DNA of 64,000 nucleotides from Ilyomonas sp965199905 (GCA_965199905.1 OZ241366.1:3100001-3164000); one strand, 5' to 3'; shown: positions 43,076 through 52,951, numbered from the stretch's first letter. The notes: generated from the letters alone by a model not told the origin. Numbers and translations: made by a program.

Positions 43076-44053
43076 TTATAATGCAACTGTAAAAATACTT
43101 CCGTTTGGTGTATTGTCCGTAATGGTTATAGTGCCATTGAGGCTACGCACAATCTGCCGGCAGATGTATAAGCCCAACCCGGTACCTTTTGTGTTGCGCG
43201 TGCTTTCGTTGCCAATGCGGTAAAACTTATCAAACACTTTTTTCTTTTCATTGTTTGGAATGCCGATGCCTTCATCAGAAACGGATAGCAAAGCATGTGC
43301 GTTGCTTCTGTGTAAAACAACTTCTACTTTTCCTTCTTTTCCCGAATATTTAATGGCATTATCAATAAGGTTACTAACAAGCATTTGCAATAAAGCTTCT
43401 TCACCATTTACTTCAATATCATCTTCTATTTTACCTTCTGTATTCCGTTGTGGAAAACGCGTTTGATACTCTGCTACCGCCCTATCAACAAGACCACTTA
43501 AATCAACCATTTGATGACCTGCCTGGTAAGCGCCGGCTTCCAGTTGCGAAGCCACAAGAATGTTATTGGTTAACGCGTTAAGGCGGTTGGTTTCCTGCAA
43601 CGTATTGCCAATCAGCTTTTGCTGCTGCGCTTCTTCCAGCCTGCGCTTTTGCAGGGTTTCCAGGTTTAGTTTGGTGATGGCAATCGGCGTTTTCAATTCA
43701 TGCGTTACCGCCATCATGAAGTTTTGTTGCTGCTGCGATAACAACAGTTGTTTACGCGTGGCGCGATATACAAATACAGCACCTACAAGTATGAGTAACA
43801 GAAAGGTTCCGCCTTCGCCAATATATTGCGATGTTTTCCGGCGTCTTGCATCTTCAACTTCTGCGATCTGCCGATTAAAATCGGGCTGATCTTTTTTTAG
43901 CTGATGAATGCGGTAATCATACATCTGTGTGTTTTGCTTTTGCAATTCCAAATACCAAAATACAAGCGCAACAAGAATGTAAATAAGCAGGAACCAATAC
44001 GCGATGGTAATAACTGCAAGCTTATGTTTTTTTATGTTGTTGATGGATGCCAA
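43076..44053 (-). CDS. Membrane sensor histidine kinase
   Basis: The 325-aa protein has two transmembrane helices (about 13-33 and 82-97) flanking a short 45-residue extracytoplasmic loop, then HisKA (H118 in AVTHELKTPIAITK) and HATPase_c (NLIDNAIKYS, DEGIGI, KGTGLGLYICRQI). It partners with the response regulator downstream. The start appears to be TTG at 44053: no ATG occurs before the first helix and an in-frame stop lies 12 nt upstream. The tiny sensor loop suggests sensing of membrane state or a partner protein. Confidence 0.92.
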   Translation of the reverse strand: MASINNIKKHKLAVITIAYWFLLIYILVALVFWYLELQKQNTQMYDYRIHQLKKDQPDFNRQIAEVEDARRRKTSQYIGEGGTFLLLILVGAVFVYRATRKQLLLSQQQQNFMMAVTHELKTPIAITKLNLETLQKRRLEEAQQQKLIGNTLQETNRLNALTNNILVASQLEAGAYQAGHQMVDLSGLVDRAVAEYQTRFPQRNTEGKIEDDIEVNGEEALLQMLVSNLIDNAIKYSGKEGKVEVVLHRSNAHALLSVSDEGIGIPNNEKKKVFDKFYRIGNESTRNTKGTGLGLYICRQIVRSLNGTITITDNTPNGSIFTVAL

Positions 44054-44184
44054 ACGAAGTTGTATTTACAGATAAATATAAAGGTAATTACATGTTGCTT
44101 ACCGTAATAAGATTGCTGGTAACAGTATCTAAATTTAAATATCGGAATAGCTGGAAATAAGACTTTGAAAACTATGTTTGATTC

Positions 44185-44334
44185 GCTTTTATAAAAGCCC
44201 AAACATAGCCCCGAACGCTGATGGGAGCATTCATGCGTGTTGAAGCAGCAGGAATGGCAACAACCGCAGCTTAATAGATAGACAGTCGTCGATGGTAACT
44301 AAAAACTGTATTTTGTATTCGGTTGTTTTCATTC
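44185..44334 (+). repeat. Dispersed intergenic repeat, copy D
   Basis: It reads ATAAAAGCCCAAACATAGCC, CCGAACGCTGATGGGAG, the core CATTCATGC-GTGTTGAAGCA-GCAGGAATG (44228-44256), GGCAACAACC, then CGATGGTAAC and AAAACTGTATTTTGTATTC. The core orientation is opposite to copies A and C. The segment between core and CGATGG is diverged. It lies upstream of the histidine kinase gene. Confidence 0.8.
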
Positions 44335-44344
44335 TTTTTAGCTT

Positions 44345-45430
44345 CTACAGCTCGCCGTACTTCTTTCTGTAATCGATAAGCAAAGCCGTTACCAGGTCAT
44401 ACGTTCGCAAGCCTGCGGGCTGGTTGTTTGCCTTCAGGTAATGACCATACAGCATAGTGATGACGGGCTCTATCGCATTCTGATATCGCTGCCAGAACCG
44501 GCGATACATGATGATGTCTTTCTTCACTAATGTATCCAGAGCTTCGTAATTCGCTCTTGCGGCAACGCTGTCATACAGGTACAATTCTCTATTGGCATAA
44601 TTGAACAAATCGAAATAAACCGAGTATTGAAATTGCGGATCGGGCGATGATTTGGCAGCGAGATAACCAACAAAGTTCGCTTCATCTTCAGTGGCATAGC
44701 CAAGCTGGTGCGCCATCTCATGACAAGTAACGTAAGGCGTAGTAAACGGCAGCATTTTTACATTCACCTGCGCCTCCGCACTAAAGGGATTGTAGTAACC
44801 GGAATAGCCAAGATAATTGCCGGGTAAACTATACATAGAAGGCTTTACACTTGTAAAATTATATTGCAGAAAAGCATACTTTTTTTGTGCCTTTTGATAA
44901 GCAGAAACAGATTCAGCAAAGCTTTGCTGATAAGATAGGTAAGTTACTTTTTCGGGTAGATTCTGCCTTGCTTTATTGACTCTTTCCAACAGCATACCTG
45001 TAAGAGCATTCAGATCTTCCTTTGTTTCTTTCTGCGGCTTTAAACGCAGTTGATACGCGATGCCAAGACGATTATAATTTAAGCCCCAGAACAGGTTGAA
45101 GATGATATAAACAAGCAGAGCAAATTGCAGTAGCTTTCTAAGTGCTGATAACCATTTTTGCTTCGTCATTTTCCGCTTGAAAAGCAACCGGATGAAACGG
45201 ATAACCAAAAGCAATAACCAAACGGCTGCTACTGTATAAATGATATCGCCGATACTAAAGGGAAGCCAGCCAAAGAGAACGCGCAATGTGTGACTAATGA
45301 AAATATAAAAGCCGTTGGTATAATACTGTTCAACAAAGCTCCGGCTGATAGCCATTAGCCTGATAAGAAGAGCAACGAGAAAGAGAACCAACACAAAACG
45401 CCAGGCTCTCTTTAATGACCGATTTACCAT
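44345..45430 (-). CDS. DUF3810 membrane protein with an HExxH site
   Basis: The 361-aa protein has three N-terminal membrane helices (about 10-28, 62-83, 98-117) and a C-terminal domain with H237-EMA-H241 in YVTCHEMAHQLGYATEDEANF, where a downstream Glu could be the third zinc ligand. This matches DUF3810, a Bacteroidota family that looks like a membrane metalloprotease. Its substrate is unknown. TAAGTTTG ends 4 nt before its ATG. Confidence 0.88.
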   Translation of the reverse strand: MVNRSLKRAWRFVLVLFLVALLIRLMAISRSFVEQYYTNGFYIFISHTLRVLFGWLPFSIGDIIYTVAAVWLLLLVIRFIRLLFKRKMTKQKWLSALRKLLQFALLVYIIFNLFWGLNYNRLGIAYQLRLKPQKETKEDLNALTGMLLERVNKARQNLPEKVTYLSYQQSFAESVSAYQKAQKKYAFLQYNFTSVKPSMYSLPGNYLGYSGYYNPFSAEAQVNVKMLPFTTPYVTCHEMAHQLGYATEDEANFVGYLAAKSSPDPQFQYSVYFDLFNYANRELYLYDSVAARANYEALDTLVKKDIIMYRRFWQRYQNAIEPVITMLYGHYLKANNQPAGLRTYDLVTALLIDYRKKYGEL

Positions 45431-45434
45431 AGTG

Positions 45435-45442
45435 CAAACTTA
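45435..45442 (-). promoter_or_regulatory. Candidate leaderless promoter of the DUF3810 gene
   Basis: The minus strand reads TAAGTTTG, then 4 nt, then ATG at 45430. The -33 element is unclear. Confidence 0.42.
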
Positions 45443-45495
45443 TCATGGAAACAAGCGCCTGTTATTGGATTGGCAAAGTGTTGACAACAGCTTAT

Positions 45496-46479
45496 TTATT
45501 CTTTGGGCTTTACTGCGCCTGCTTCACTATCTTTTACCTGCTTCTCAGATTGATCCTGCAAAGAACCTTTATTTTCTACTTCTACCTGCTCGGTGAATAC
45601 TGCATAATCGTTGGGATAAATATGTCGCCCGATAACCTGTGCATAGTTCTTGGTAAAGGCAGCGCCAAAATAGAGGATAATGGATGAATAGTACACCCAT
45701 ACCAGGATGATAATAACAGAACCTGCGGCACCAAACGCTGAACCAGGGCTGCTTTTACTTAAATAAATACTGATTACAAACTTACCAATCATAAAAAGAA
45801 TAGCTGTTGTAACAGCGCCTACACGAACATCTTTCCATTTAATTTCAGCATCAGGCAAAAATTTAAAAATGATACTAAACAATACACTGATGGCAAGTAA
45901 TGTAATAACCACATTGATAACATAGCCTATAATTAAGGTTTCTGTTTCACCGGAAAACAAGTGCTCCAAACGGGTTGAAAGCGCATCTACTACATAGTTA
46001 ATAAGAAGCGATACCAAAGCAATAAAGCCAAGACTGATAATAAGTGAAAAACTGATCAACCTTATTTTCAACATCTTTAAAATGCCGCCTTTCTTTGGTT
46101 TAATTTTTAAGTTCCAGATCAGGTTAATGGAAGATTGTATCTCAGCAAACACACCCGTTGCAGAAAAAACGAGTGCAATAACTCCAACCACAGAAGCAAA
46201 TGTAAAACTTGGCGATAACGCTGCCTTCCCGATGATTTCCTGAATAGAGGCTGCTGCATCGCTGCCGACAACAGACTTTATCTGCCCATAAATTTCACCC
46301 CGAGCCGCTTCTTTACCATAAAAAACACTCAGTACACTAATTAATACAATAAGCATTGGAGATAAGGCGAATACTGTATAATAAGCTAAAGCTGCACTTA
46401 ACTTGGTAATGTTGTAAGTACCTATATCGCTGCCCGATTGTTTAAAAGATGTCCAGATGTCTTTTACTTTCAGTTTCAT
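45496..46479 (-). CDS. YihY/virulence factor BrkB family membrane protein
   Basis: The 327-aa protein has six membrane helices with the family blocks KLSAALAYYTVFALSPMLIV, NLIWNLK and FKFLPDAEIKWKDVRVGAVTTA plus GSAFGAAGSVIIILVWVYYSS. The family was once mis-called RNase BN; its role is uncertain, possibly transport. It begins 1 bp after the MazG-like gene's stop, so the two are co-transcribed. Confidence 0.92.
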   Translation of the reverse strand: MKLKVKDIWTSFKQSGSDIGTYNITKLSAALAYYTVFALSPMLIVLISVLSVFYGKEAARGEIYGQIKSVVGSDAAASIQEIIGKAALSPSFTFASVVGVIALVFSATGVFAEIQSSINLIWNLKIKPKKGGILKMLKIRLISFSLIISLGFIALVSLLINYVVDALSTRLEHLFSGETETLIIGYVINVVITLLAISVLFSIIFKFLPDAEIKWKDVRVGAVTTAILFMIGKFVISIYLSKSSPGSAFGAAGSVIIILVWVYYSSIILYFGAAFTKNYAQVIGRHIYPNDYAVFTEQVEVENKGSLQDQSEKQVKDSEAGAVKPKE

Positions 46480-46480
46480 A

Positions 46481-46807
46481 CTACATCAGTTTGCTGTTGT
46501 TGCGATGCCGGTCTGCATCGCGGTTGTTTTTCTTTTCAAAATTCTCTTGCAGAGCTTCTGCCAAATCAACTCCGGTTTGGTTAGCAAGGCAAATCAGCAC
46601 CCACAATACATCTGCCATTTCATCTGATAACTCTTTTTGCTTATCGCTTTCCTTGCTGCTTTGCTCGCCATACTTACGCACCATTATGCGGCTCAGTTCT
46701 CCCACTTCTTCCATTAATATGCCAAGGTTGGTTAGCTCGTTGAAGTAGCGAACGCCCACCGTTTTTATCCATTCATCTACTTGTTGCTGCGCTTGCTGTA
46801 TGGTCAT
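46481..46807 (-). CDS. MazG-like nucleotide pyrophosphohydrolase
   Basis: The 108-aa all-helical protein has the metal-binding EExGE of ILMEEVGELSRIMVRKYGEQ (about 30-49) and the second DEMADVLWVLICLANQTG block (about 62-79). Such enzymes hydrolyse non-canonical or surplus NTPs to NMP and pyrophosphate. It lies between marC-like and yihY-like genes with spacings of 15 and 1 bp, in one operon. Confidence 0.9.
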   Translation of the reverse strand: MTIQQAQQQVDEWIKTVGVRYFNELTNLGILMEEVGELSRIMVRKYGEQSSKESDKQKELSDEMADVLWVLICLANQTGVDLAEALQENFEKKNNRDADRHRNNSKLM

Positions 46808-46822
46808 GTTATTATGTATGTT

Positions 46823-47413
46823 TTACAATTTTCCTTTCAACAAAAAAGGCAGGTTGGTGCTGAAGATTTTTACAGCTATAGCAATCAATATAACACCAAA
46901 AAATTTACGCACGGCTACCAGCCCGGCTTTGCCTAATAAGCGCTCGATATGGTTGAGAGACAATAAAACAAAATAGATGATTATAAGGTTGATAAAGATG
47001 CCAATCATAATGGCGGTATCGTGATAGTTTGCCTTTAATGACATAACCGTTGTTAGCGTACCGCTGCCTGCAATAGTAGGAAACGCAACCGGTACAAAAA
47101 TATTCGCACCGCCACCAGAATCGCCTTTGAAGATTTCGTGTCCCAACACCATTTCAAGACCTAACAAAAAGATTACGATAGAACCGCCTACGGCGAATGA
47201 ATGCACATCAAGACCGAGCACGCTCAGGAACTGCCTGCCGAGAAATAAAAACAGGATCATCAACGCACCGGAAATAGCGGTTGCCTGCAATGCATTGATG
47301 TCGCCGCCGCTTCGCTCTTTTACTGAAATCAATAACGGAATAGAGCCAACGATATCAATGACAGCGAAGAGAGTAAATGTGATGGTGATCAGTTCATCTG
47401 GCCGGAAATACAT
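46823..47413 (-). CDS. MarC-family integral membrane protein
   Basis: The 196-aa protein has six membrane helices, opening with ITFTLFAVIDIVGSIPLLISV and with VPVAFPTIAGSGTLTTVMSL in the middle, as in MarC/NAAT proteins. Function unknown. It is the first gene of the marC-mazG-yihY operon. Confidence 0.92.
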   Translation of the reverse strand: MYFRPDELITITFTLFAVIDIVGSIPLLISVKERSGGDINALQATAISGALMILFLFLGRQFLSVLGLDVHSFAVGGSIVIFLLGLEMVLGHEIFKGDSGGGANIFVPVAFPTIAGSGTLTTVMSLKANYHDTAIMIGIFINLIIIYFVLLSLNHIERLLGKAGLVAVRKFFGVILIAIAVKIFSTNLPFLLKGKL

Positions 47414-47450
47414 GACTCTGTTTTTGTAAAGGTATTATTTGAGAAAAAAA

Positions 47451-47474
47451 TGCCGGCAGCTAATGCTGCCGGCA
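47451..47474 (-). terminator. Terminator after btuB
   Basis: TGCCGGCAGC and GCTGCCGGCA pair perfectly around TAAT, followed on the minus strand by TTTTTTTCTC, a textbook rho-independent signal. Confidence 0.9.
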
Positions 47475-47496
47475 ACACTATTAAACAATGATCTTT

Positions 47497-49422
47497 TTAG
47501 AAAGAAAATGTTACGCCCCCATTTATTAAAAATGGAATAGAATTGTAACCGTACACATCGTAGAAGGTTTTGTTAAACAGGTTTTGTGCGTTGGTAAACA
47601 CTTTCAGGTTCTTTTTGAGGTTGTATTCAGCATAAGCATTGAATATAAAATAGTCATCTAACTTAATATCTTCACTTGCATACATGGCATCGAAACGTTT
47701 GCTTATATACTTTCCACTTATACTTACTTCGAAATCTTTATAGTTATAAGCAAAGGTGACATTTACACTATGTTTTGGACGACGCAAAGCGTAATGATAA
47801 GTGGTGTCGTTAAAATAGTAAGTATACGTGTTAGGATCAAACTTGTATGGCTCGCGGTTCTTTGTTTGCTCGCGGGCATTAAGGAATGTATAGTTAGCAG
47901 TTATGGAAAGCGGCTTTGCTATCTGCACTTTACCCTCTAACTCTACTCCTTGCGCTCTTTCTTTATCATAGTTAAAGTAGATATTGGTTGTATAATTATA
48001 ATCCAATCCGTTTGTAATTCTCCTGTTAAAATAAGTTGCGCGCACATTCACTTTTGAAGTTCCATAATGAATGCCACCTTCATAATTAACTGATTTCTCA
48101 GGTGATAAATTTGGATCGCCATAAGCAGAATATAACTGGTATAAAGAAGGCACTTTAAAGCCACTGGCAATGCTTCCATATACCTGCCAGTTTTTGGTGA
48201 CGGAGTAAGCCGGGTTAAATGTATATGTGTAGTTGCTGCCATAACGCGAATGCACATTCAGTCTTCCACCCAGCTCTATAGTTAGTTTTTCATGTAAGCC
48301 ATTGTAATACAAAGAACCATATAAAGAAGCCTGGCTTACCGATGTATCTTTAAACGAACCGTAGGTATTTACATTACTCATGTTGTTGATACGATAATCA
48401 CCGCCCTGCAGCAACGTAAATCCTTTTCCCAGTTTTACAGAAGCATAGAGTTCTGCAAATTGTGTCTTTCCAAAATAATCATCCTTGTAGTAAAAGCTTC
48501 CGTCTGTACTATCATTCAGATTATGCCGGTGTGCTTCATTGTATTGGTAATTGCCGGTAACGCTAACCACATCATTTTTATAAGTAAAACCTGCGCCGGT
48601 CAGTAAATTATTGTTGTGAATGATATAGTCTTTATCATCATAAAAAGAACTTCCATCAACGCCGGTTTTATACCTGCTGTATTGAATGAATGTTTTAAAT
48701 GAAAGATTGTTCGTAGCCTGGTATTGTAAGCTGCCGCGCAATGCATCATTGTTATATCCATCTTTATCAAAATGATTTTTGCCCGTGTCTTTGGCAGAGG
48801 AAAAACCATCCGTATAAAGCTTCGCATACGCAGCGCTATAGCTTAGTTTACCAACCTTTCCATAAACCTGTGCATTGCCTTTCCACGTGTTATAATTTCC
48901 TGCTGCAACAGATGCTGTTCCGTTGAATGGTTTATTGATATTTGCTTTTGTGGTAATGATATTGATAACACCAGCTACCGCATCGCTGCCATAAAGCGTT
49001 GATTGCGCACCTTTACAGATTTCGATGCGCTCAATATTGTTTAACGAAAACAGGTTTAAGTCAAACTCATTGTTGATCATCGACGGGTCATTCACAGGAA
49101 TGCCATCTAATAAAATCAGGGTTCTGCCGGAAGCAGCACCGCGCGTGTAAACCGATTGTACGCTGCCCAAATTATTGAGTGCGCCGTTAATAACAATACC
49201 GGCTTGCTCGTTCAATAATTGGGTGAGTGTTTTACCCGCGCTTTTTTCAATTAAACCTTTGTTGATAACAGTAATCACCTTGCCGGTTGTGCTTTGCTTT
49301 TGCGCAAACTTATTGGCAGTTACCACTACTTCATCAAGCTGGTTAAAGCTTGAATCCTGTGCATAAAGAATGGAACGGAAAAGAAAAAAAGAAAGAAAAA
49401 GAACAGCATGTTTTGAACTCAT
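47497..49422 (-). CDS. btuB: TonB-dependent cobalamin receptor (BtuB-like)
   Basis: The 641-aa protein has a signal peptide (ending SILYAQ), a TonB box-like LDEVVVTANK (28-37), a plug domain (ITVINKGLIEKSAGKTLTQLL, LILLDGIPVNDP, GAQSTLYGSDAVAGVINIIT) and a 22-strand-type barrel ending in aromatic FSF. It imports vitamin B12-type corrinoids across the outer membrane with TonB energy. The B12 riboswitch in its leader makes the substrate assignment strong. Confidence 0.94.
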   Translation of the reverse strand: MSSKHAVLFLSFFLFRSILYAQDSSFNQLDEVVVTANKFAQKQSTTGKVITVINKGLIEKSAGKTLTQLLNEQAGIVINGALNNLGSVQSVYTRGAASGRTLILLDGIPVNDPSMINNEFDLNLFSLNNIERIEICKGAQSTLYGSDAVAGVINIITTKANINKPFNGTASVAAGNYNTWKGNAQVYGKVGKLSYSAAYAKLYTDGFSSAKDTGKNHFDKDGYNNDALRGSLQYQATNNLSFKTFIQYSRYKTGVDGSSFYDDKDYIIHNNNLLTGAGFTYKNDVVSVTGNYQYNEAHRHNLNDSTDGSFYYKDDYFGKTQFAELYASVKLGKGFTLLQGGDYRINNMSNVNTYGSFKDTSVSQASLYGSLYYNGLHEKLTIELGGRLNVHSRYGSNYTYTFNPAYSVTKNWQVYGSIASGFKVPSLYQLYSAYGDPNLSPEKSVNYEGGIHYGTSKVNVRATYFNRRITNGLDYNYTTNIYFNYDKERAQGVELEGKVQIAKPLSITANYTFLNAREQTKNREPYKFDPNTYTYYFNDTTYHYALRRPKHSVNVTFAYNYKDFEVSISGKYISKRFDAMYASEDIKLDDYFIFNAYAEYNLKKNLKVFTNAQNLFNKTFYDVYGYNSIPFLINGGVTFSF

Positions 49423-49559
49423 TTTTCAGTTGTTTTGAAATGAACAATGTGATGAAAAATGAGCTTTCACGATAACCAAAAGACGTAGAAATGCAAAGCC
49501 TTCTTTGCAGAGGAAGGCACAAACATCTCCGGCTTTTCACCCGAAAGCTCAGCGAAATA

Positions 49560-49728
49560 TGTTCACCTGGCAGGTCTTCTGGCTCGCTGCGCTTTTACAA
49601 CCGTCTTCCCGTTCGTTTACATAAACAGTGACAAATGATTGTTGCAAAAGTTCCCAAATTCCCTCTGGGTGCAGCTTACAGCTACGGGGATAGCGCCGGA
49701 GTTTCACGCGGACTTCCCTTTTAATCAA
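49560..49728 (-). promoter_or_regulatory. Cobalamin (B12) riboswitch
   Basis: On the minus strand the leader contains AAAGGGAAGTCCGCGTGAAA, CTCCGGCGCTATCCCCGTAG, CTGTAAGC, CACTG, ACGGGAAGACGG and finally GCGAGCCAGAAGACCTGCC. These are the ordered conserved blocks of the class-I cobalamin aptamer, including the B12 box. It lies about 137 bp before btuB, so bound adenosylcobalamin should switch the receptor off. Confidence 0.95.
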
Positions 49729-49892
49729 AGTGATAATGGCTTATCACTTCAAACCAAATGAGGCGCAAAAGTGCAGTAGCATGTAAGATGGTTCCAAATT
49801 TATTTTGAGAATAATGTTTAAAACTAAAATAATTAGTAGTTACTTTGCTAACTTATTTAGTATCCAATTATTCACCAGTTAAAAACTATTGT

Positions 49893-50531
49893 ATGCAAAT
49901 TCAGGAAGAGAAGGTGCGCAACATGACCGTCTCCAAAGTACCCGCCGGCTACTCAACAGCCGAATATTTAATGGTACTTACGCCAAGAGAAGATTTATGG
50001 CAAACCATCATGAATATCAAGTCAGATTTTGCTGATAAGTACAAGCACCCGATGGCTTCTTACACAAAACCGCATCTTACCCTGCTTAAGTTTTACCAGG
50101 CAGAAGTGAATGAAAACAGGTTTGTAAAAAAGTTTGATAATATCTGCGTGCAACAACCAACTGTCAAAATAGAATTGAAGGATTTCGAAACCTTTCCTTC
50201 TCATACTATTTTTATAAACGTTACCAGCAAAGTGCCGATTCTAAATCTGGTGAAAGCCTTGAAAGAGGCGCAACCGCTTTTAAAATGTGATCCGGATGTA
50301 AAGCCTTTTTTTATGACAGAACCTCATGTTACCATTGCCAGGCAACTGGTGCCATGGCAGCATGAAAAAGCATGGCTGGAATACAGCCATTCTAATTTTA
50401 CAGGTCGGTTTATAGCTCATAAAATGACACTATTGAAGAAAAAGGTTGGCAATAAACACTATCAGCTGGTAAAGGATTTTTATTTTAAAAATCAGCCGCC
50501 TGATGCCGTACAAGTATCCTTGTTCGGCTAA
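49893..50531 (+). CDS. 2H phosphoesterase (2'-5' RNA ligase-like)
   Basis: The 212-aa protein has two HxT motifs, KPHLTLLKF (H61) and EPHVTIAR (H145), which form the active site of 2H phosphoesterases. Members open or close 2',3'-cyclic phosphates or 2'-5' bonds in RNA or nucleotides. ATG 49893 is preferred over an upstream TTG at 49845. No partner is recognised. Confidence 0.85.
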   Translation: MQIQEEKVRNMTVSKVPAGYSTAEYLMVLTPREDLWQTIMNIKSDFADKYKHPMASYTKPHLTLLKFYQAEVNENRFVKKFDNICVQQPTVKIELKDFETFPSHTIFINVTSKVPILNLVKALKEAQPLLKCDPDVKPFFMTEPHVTIARQLVPWQHEKAWLEYSHSNFTGRFIAHKMTLLKKKVGNKHYQLVKDFYFKNQPPDAVQVSLFG

Positions 50532-50595
50532 TCTTTCTATGCATCTTTCATAAACTTTCCATTACTTTTTTTACTTACCGATAAACCAACCAATA

Positions 50596-51675
50596 ATGAA
50601 CAGTGAAGAAGAACTTCAGAGCGCCGACACGTACAAGAAAGGCAGAGGCGCACAGTATAATACCAAAAACAAATTCATCATTAACGAACGCACACAGGAG
50701 CACATTGAAGGCGTTGACGACTGGATAGAATCTACGGTTCATACACAGTTTATAGATGTGCATCCAAAGAGCATTGTAAACAAAGTGGAAAGCCCGGATG
50801 TAGGCATGATGTACAGCATGAATCCATATCAGGGCTGCGAGCATGGATGCATTTATTGCTATGCACGTAACTCGTTTGAATACTGGGGATACAGCGCCGG
50901 ACTTGACTTTGAAACTAAGATTTTAGTAAAGAAAGAAGCGCCGCAATTGCTGCGCAAATTTTTGATGAACCCCAAGTGGGAATGCGCACCGATTAGTTTA
51001 AGCGGCAATACAGATTGCTACCAGCCGGCAGAGAAAAAGTTTGGCATTACGAGGCAGATGCTGGAAGTATGTTTGGAGTTTAATCAACCGGTTGGCATTA
51101 TCACCAAGAACGCTGGCATATTGAGAGATAAAGATGTGCTGGTGAAAATGGCGAAGAAAAATTTAGTCAGCATCCTGGTTTCTATAACCTCATTCAATGA
51201 TGAATTAAGAAGAGTGATGGAACCACGAACCACAACCGGAAAGCAACGCCTGCGCGTGATAAAAGAATTAAGCGATGAAGGTGTTCGCATGGGTGTCATG
51301 TTAGGACCTATGATTCCCGGATTAAACGAACACGAAATGCAACGCATCATGAAAGCAGCAAGCGAGAATGGAGCTACGTTTTCTACCTACACTTTCATTC
51401 GCCTGAATGGCGCTATCCAGTTTTTATTTCATGATTGGCTGTATAAAAATTTTCCTGACCGTGCTGATAAGGTTTGGCACCTGATACAGAATAGTCATGA
51501 CGGAAAAGTGAATGATAGCCGTTGGGGTTATCGTATGCGTGGTGAAGGACCAATCAGTGATTTGGTGAGACAGCAATTTGTAAAATATAACAAGCTATAT
51601 CATTTGAATGATGAACGATGGGGATTGGATTGTTCGCAGTTTCAAAGACCGGGTGAGCAGGGAAAGTTATTTTAA
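50596..51675 (+). CDS. PA0069-family radical SAM protein
   Basis: The 359-aa protein has C81-EHG-C85-IY-C88 in NPYQGCEHGCIYCYAR, followed by LDFETKILVKK, ISLSGNTDCYQP and RTTTGKQRLRVI, characteristic of the PA0069/Rv2578c group distantly related to spore photoproduct lyase. It is a [4Fe-4S]-SAM enzyme; the substrate is unknown, and DNA or nucleotide repair has been suggested for relatives. The mutarotase gene follows after 82 bp. Confidence 0.9.
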   Translation: MNSEEELQSADTYKKGRGAQYNTKNKFIINERTQEHIEGVDDWIESTVHTQFIDVHPKSIVNKVESPDVGMMYSMNPYQGCEHGCIYCYARNSFEYWGYSAGLDFETKILVKKEAPQLLRKFLMNPKWECAPISLSGNTDCYQPAEKKFGITRQMLEVCLEFNQPVGIITKNAGILRDKDVLVKMAKKNLVSILVSITSFNDELRRVMEPRTTTGKQRLRVIKELSDEGVRMGVMLGPMIPGLNEHEMQRIMKAASENGATFSTYTFIRLNGAIQFLFHDWLYKNFPDRADKVWHLIQNSHDGKVNDSRWGYRMRGEGPISDLVRQQFVKYNKLYHLNDERWGLDCSQFQRPGEQGKLF

Positions 51676-51757
51676 GAAAAATCATTTTATACCCTTATTC
51701 AAACAGTCGTTTCTTTTTATCCCTTACTTTGCCGCTTCTAAAAATCGTGTCTGCAAT

Positions 51758-52930
51758 ATGAAAACAACACATCTTTTACCTCTCGCTTTTTCACTAACCG
51801 TTTTTACTATGGCTTGCAATAACAGTACAACAGATAATGGTCAAACAGGTTCAACGGATAGCACAGCATCGGCTTCAGCCACCGCTATGACGGTTGCCGA
51901 TTGGGGCACTTTTGATAACAAGCCGGTTCACCTGTTTACGCTTACCAATAAAAACGGTGTGCAGGTAAAAATCTCCGACTATGGTGCTACAATTAATGCT
52001 TTTATAGCACCCGATAAAAACGGCAATAAAAGCAGCATCGTGATCGGTTTGGATAGCCTTAGCGGATACACTGCCGGTGTACCTTATTTTGGTGCAACGG
52101 TGGGTCGTTATGGCAACCGTATTGCCAAGGGAAAATTCACCTTGGATGGCAAGAATTATTCACTGGCTACCAACAATGGTCCGAATGCACTTCATGGTGG
52201 AAAAAAAGGGTTTGATAAACAAGTGTGGACAGCATCAGATACCAGCAGCAGCGAGCCAAAACTTACCTTGACTTACTTAAGTAAAGATGGTGAAGAAGGC
52301 TATCCCGGCAATCTTACTTCACACATTACATTTTCGCTTACCGATGATGACATGCTGAAGATTGAATACAGTGCCACAACAGATAAAGCAACGGTTCTCA
52401 ACTTAACTAACCATAGTTATTTTAACCTGACCGGCGATCCTGGCAGCAATACAAATCTTAACCATTCAGTAATGATTGATGCGGATCGCTACACGCCGGT
52501 TGATGCGACTTTAATACCAACTGGTCAACTGGTTTCTGTAAAAGGCACGCCATTCGATTTTACAACGCCACATACCATCGGCGAACGCATTAAACAAACT
52601 GGTGGCGACCCGGTTGGGTACGATCATAATTATGTGCTGAACAAAAAAGACAGCAGTTTTACTAAAGTAGCTGAAGTAACAGAACCCACCAGTGGCAGAA
52701 AACTGGAAGTGTTCACTACGCAGCCGGGACTTCAGTTTTACAGTGGTAATTTCCTTGATGGTAAAATCAAAACATCAGATGGCAAGCCGTTGAATCAGTA
52801 TGCGGCTTTCTGTATGGAAACACAACATTTTCCGAATTCACCAAATACACCTTCTTTCCCGACAACAGAATTGAAGCCGGGCGAAACGTACCATTCCATA
52901 ACCGGGTATAAAATCTCGGTGGCTAAGTAA
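51758..52930 (+). CDS. Aldose 1-epimerase (galactose mutarotase), lipoprotein
   Basis: The 390-aa protein has a lipoprotein signal (lipobox FTMAC) and a full mutarotase domain: GATVGRYGNRIAKGKF, NNGPNALHGGKKGFDKQVW (with the catalytic His), LNLTNHSYFNL and a C-terminal ETQHFPNSPN (with the catalytic Glu). It interconverts alpha and beta anomers of hexoses, here anchored outside the cytoplasm. The start is set at ATG 51758 because the longer frame overlaps the preceding gene. Confidence 0.95.
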   Translation: MKTTHLLPLAFSLTVFTMACNNSTTDNGQTGSTDSTASASATAMTVADWGTFDNKPVHLFTLTNKNGVQVKISDYGATINAFIAPDKNGNKSSIVIGLDSLSGYTAGVPYFGATVGRYGNRIAKGKFTLDGKNYSLATNNGPNALHGGKKGFDKQVWTASDTSSSEPKLTLTYLSKDGEEGYPGNLTSHITFSLTDDDMLKIEYSATTDKATVLNLTNHSYFNLTGDPGSNTNLNHSVMIDADRYTPVDATLIPTGQLVSVKGTPFDFTTPHTIGERIKQTGGDPVGYDHNYVLNKKDSSFTKVAEVTEPTSGRKLEVFTTQPGLQFYSGNFLDGKIKTSDGKPLNQYAAFCMETQHFPNSPNTPSFPTTELKPGETYHSITGYKISVAK

Positions 52931-52951
52931 ACTGCAAACCAACTAAGCAGC

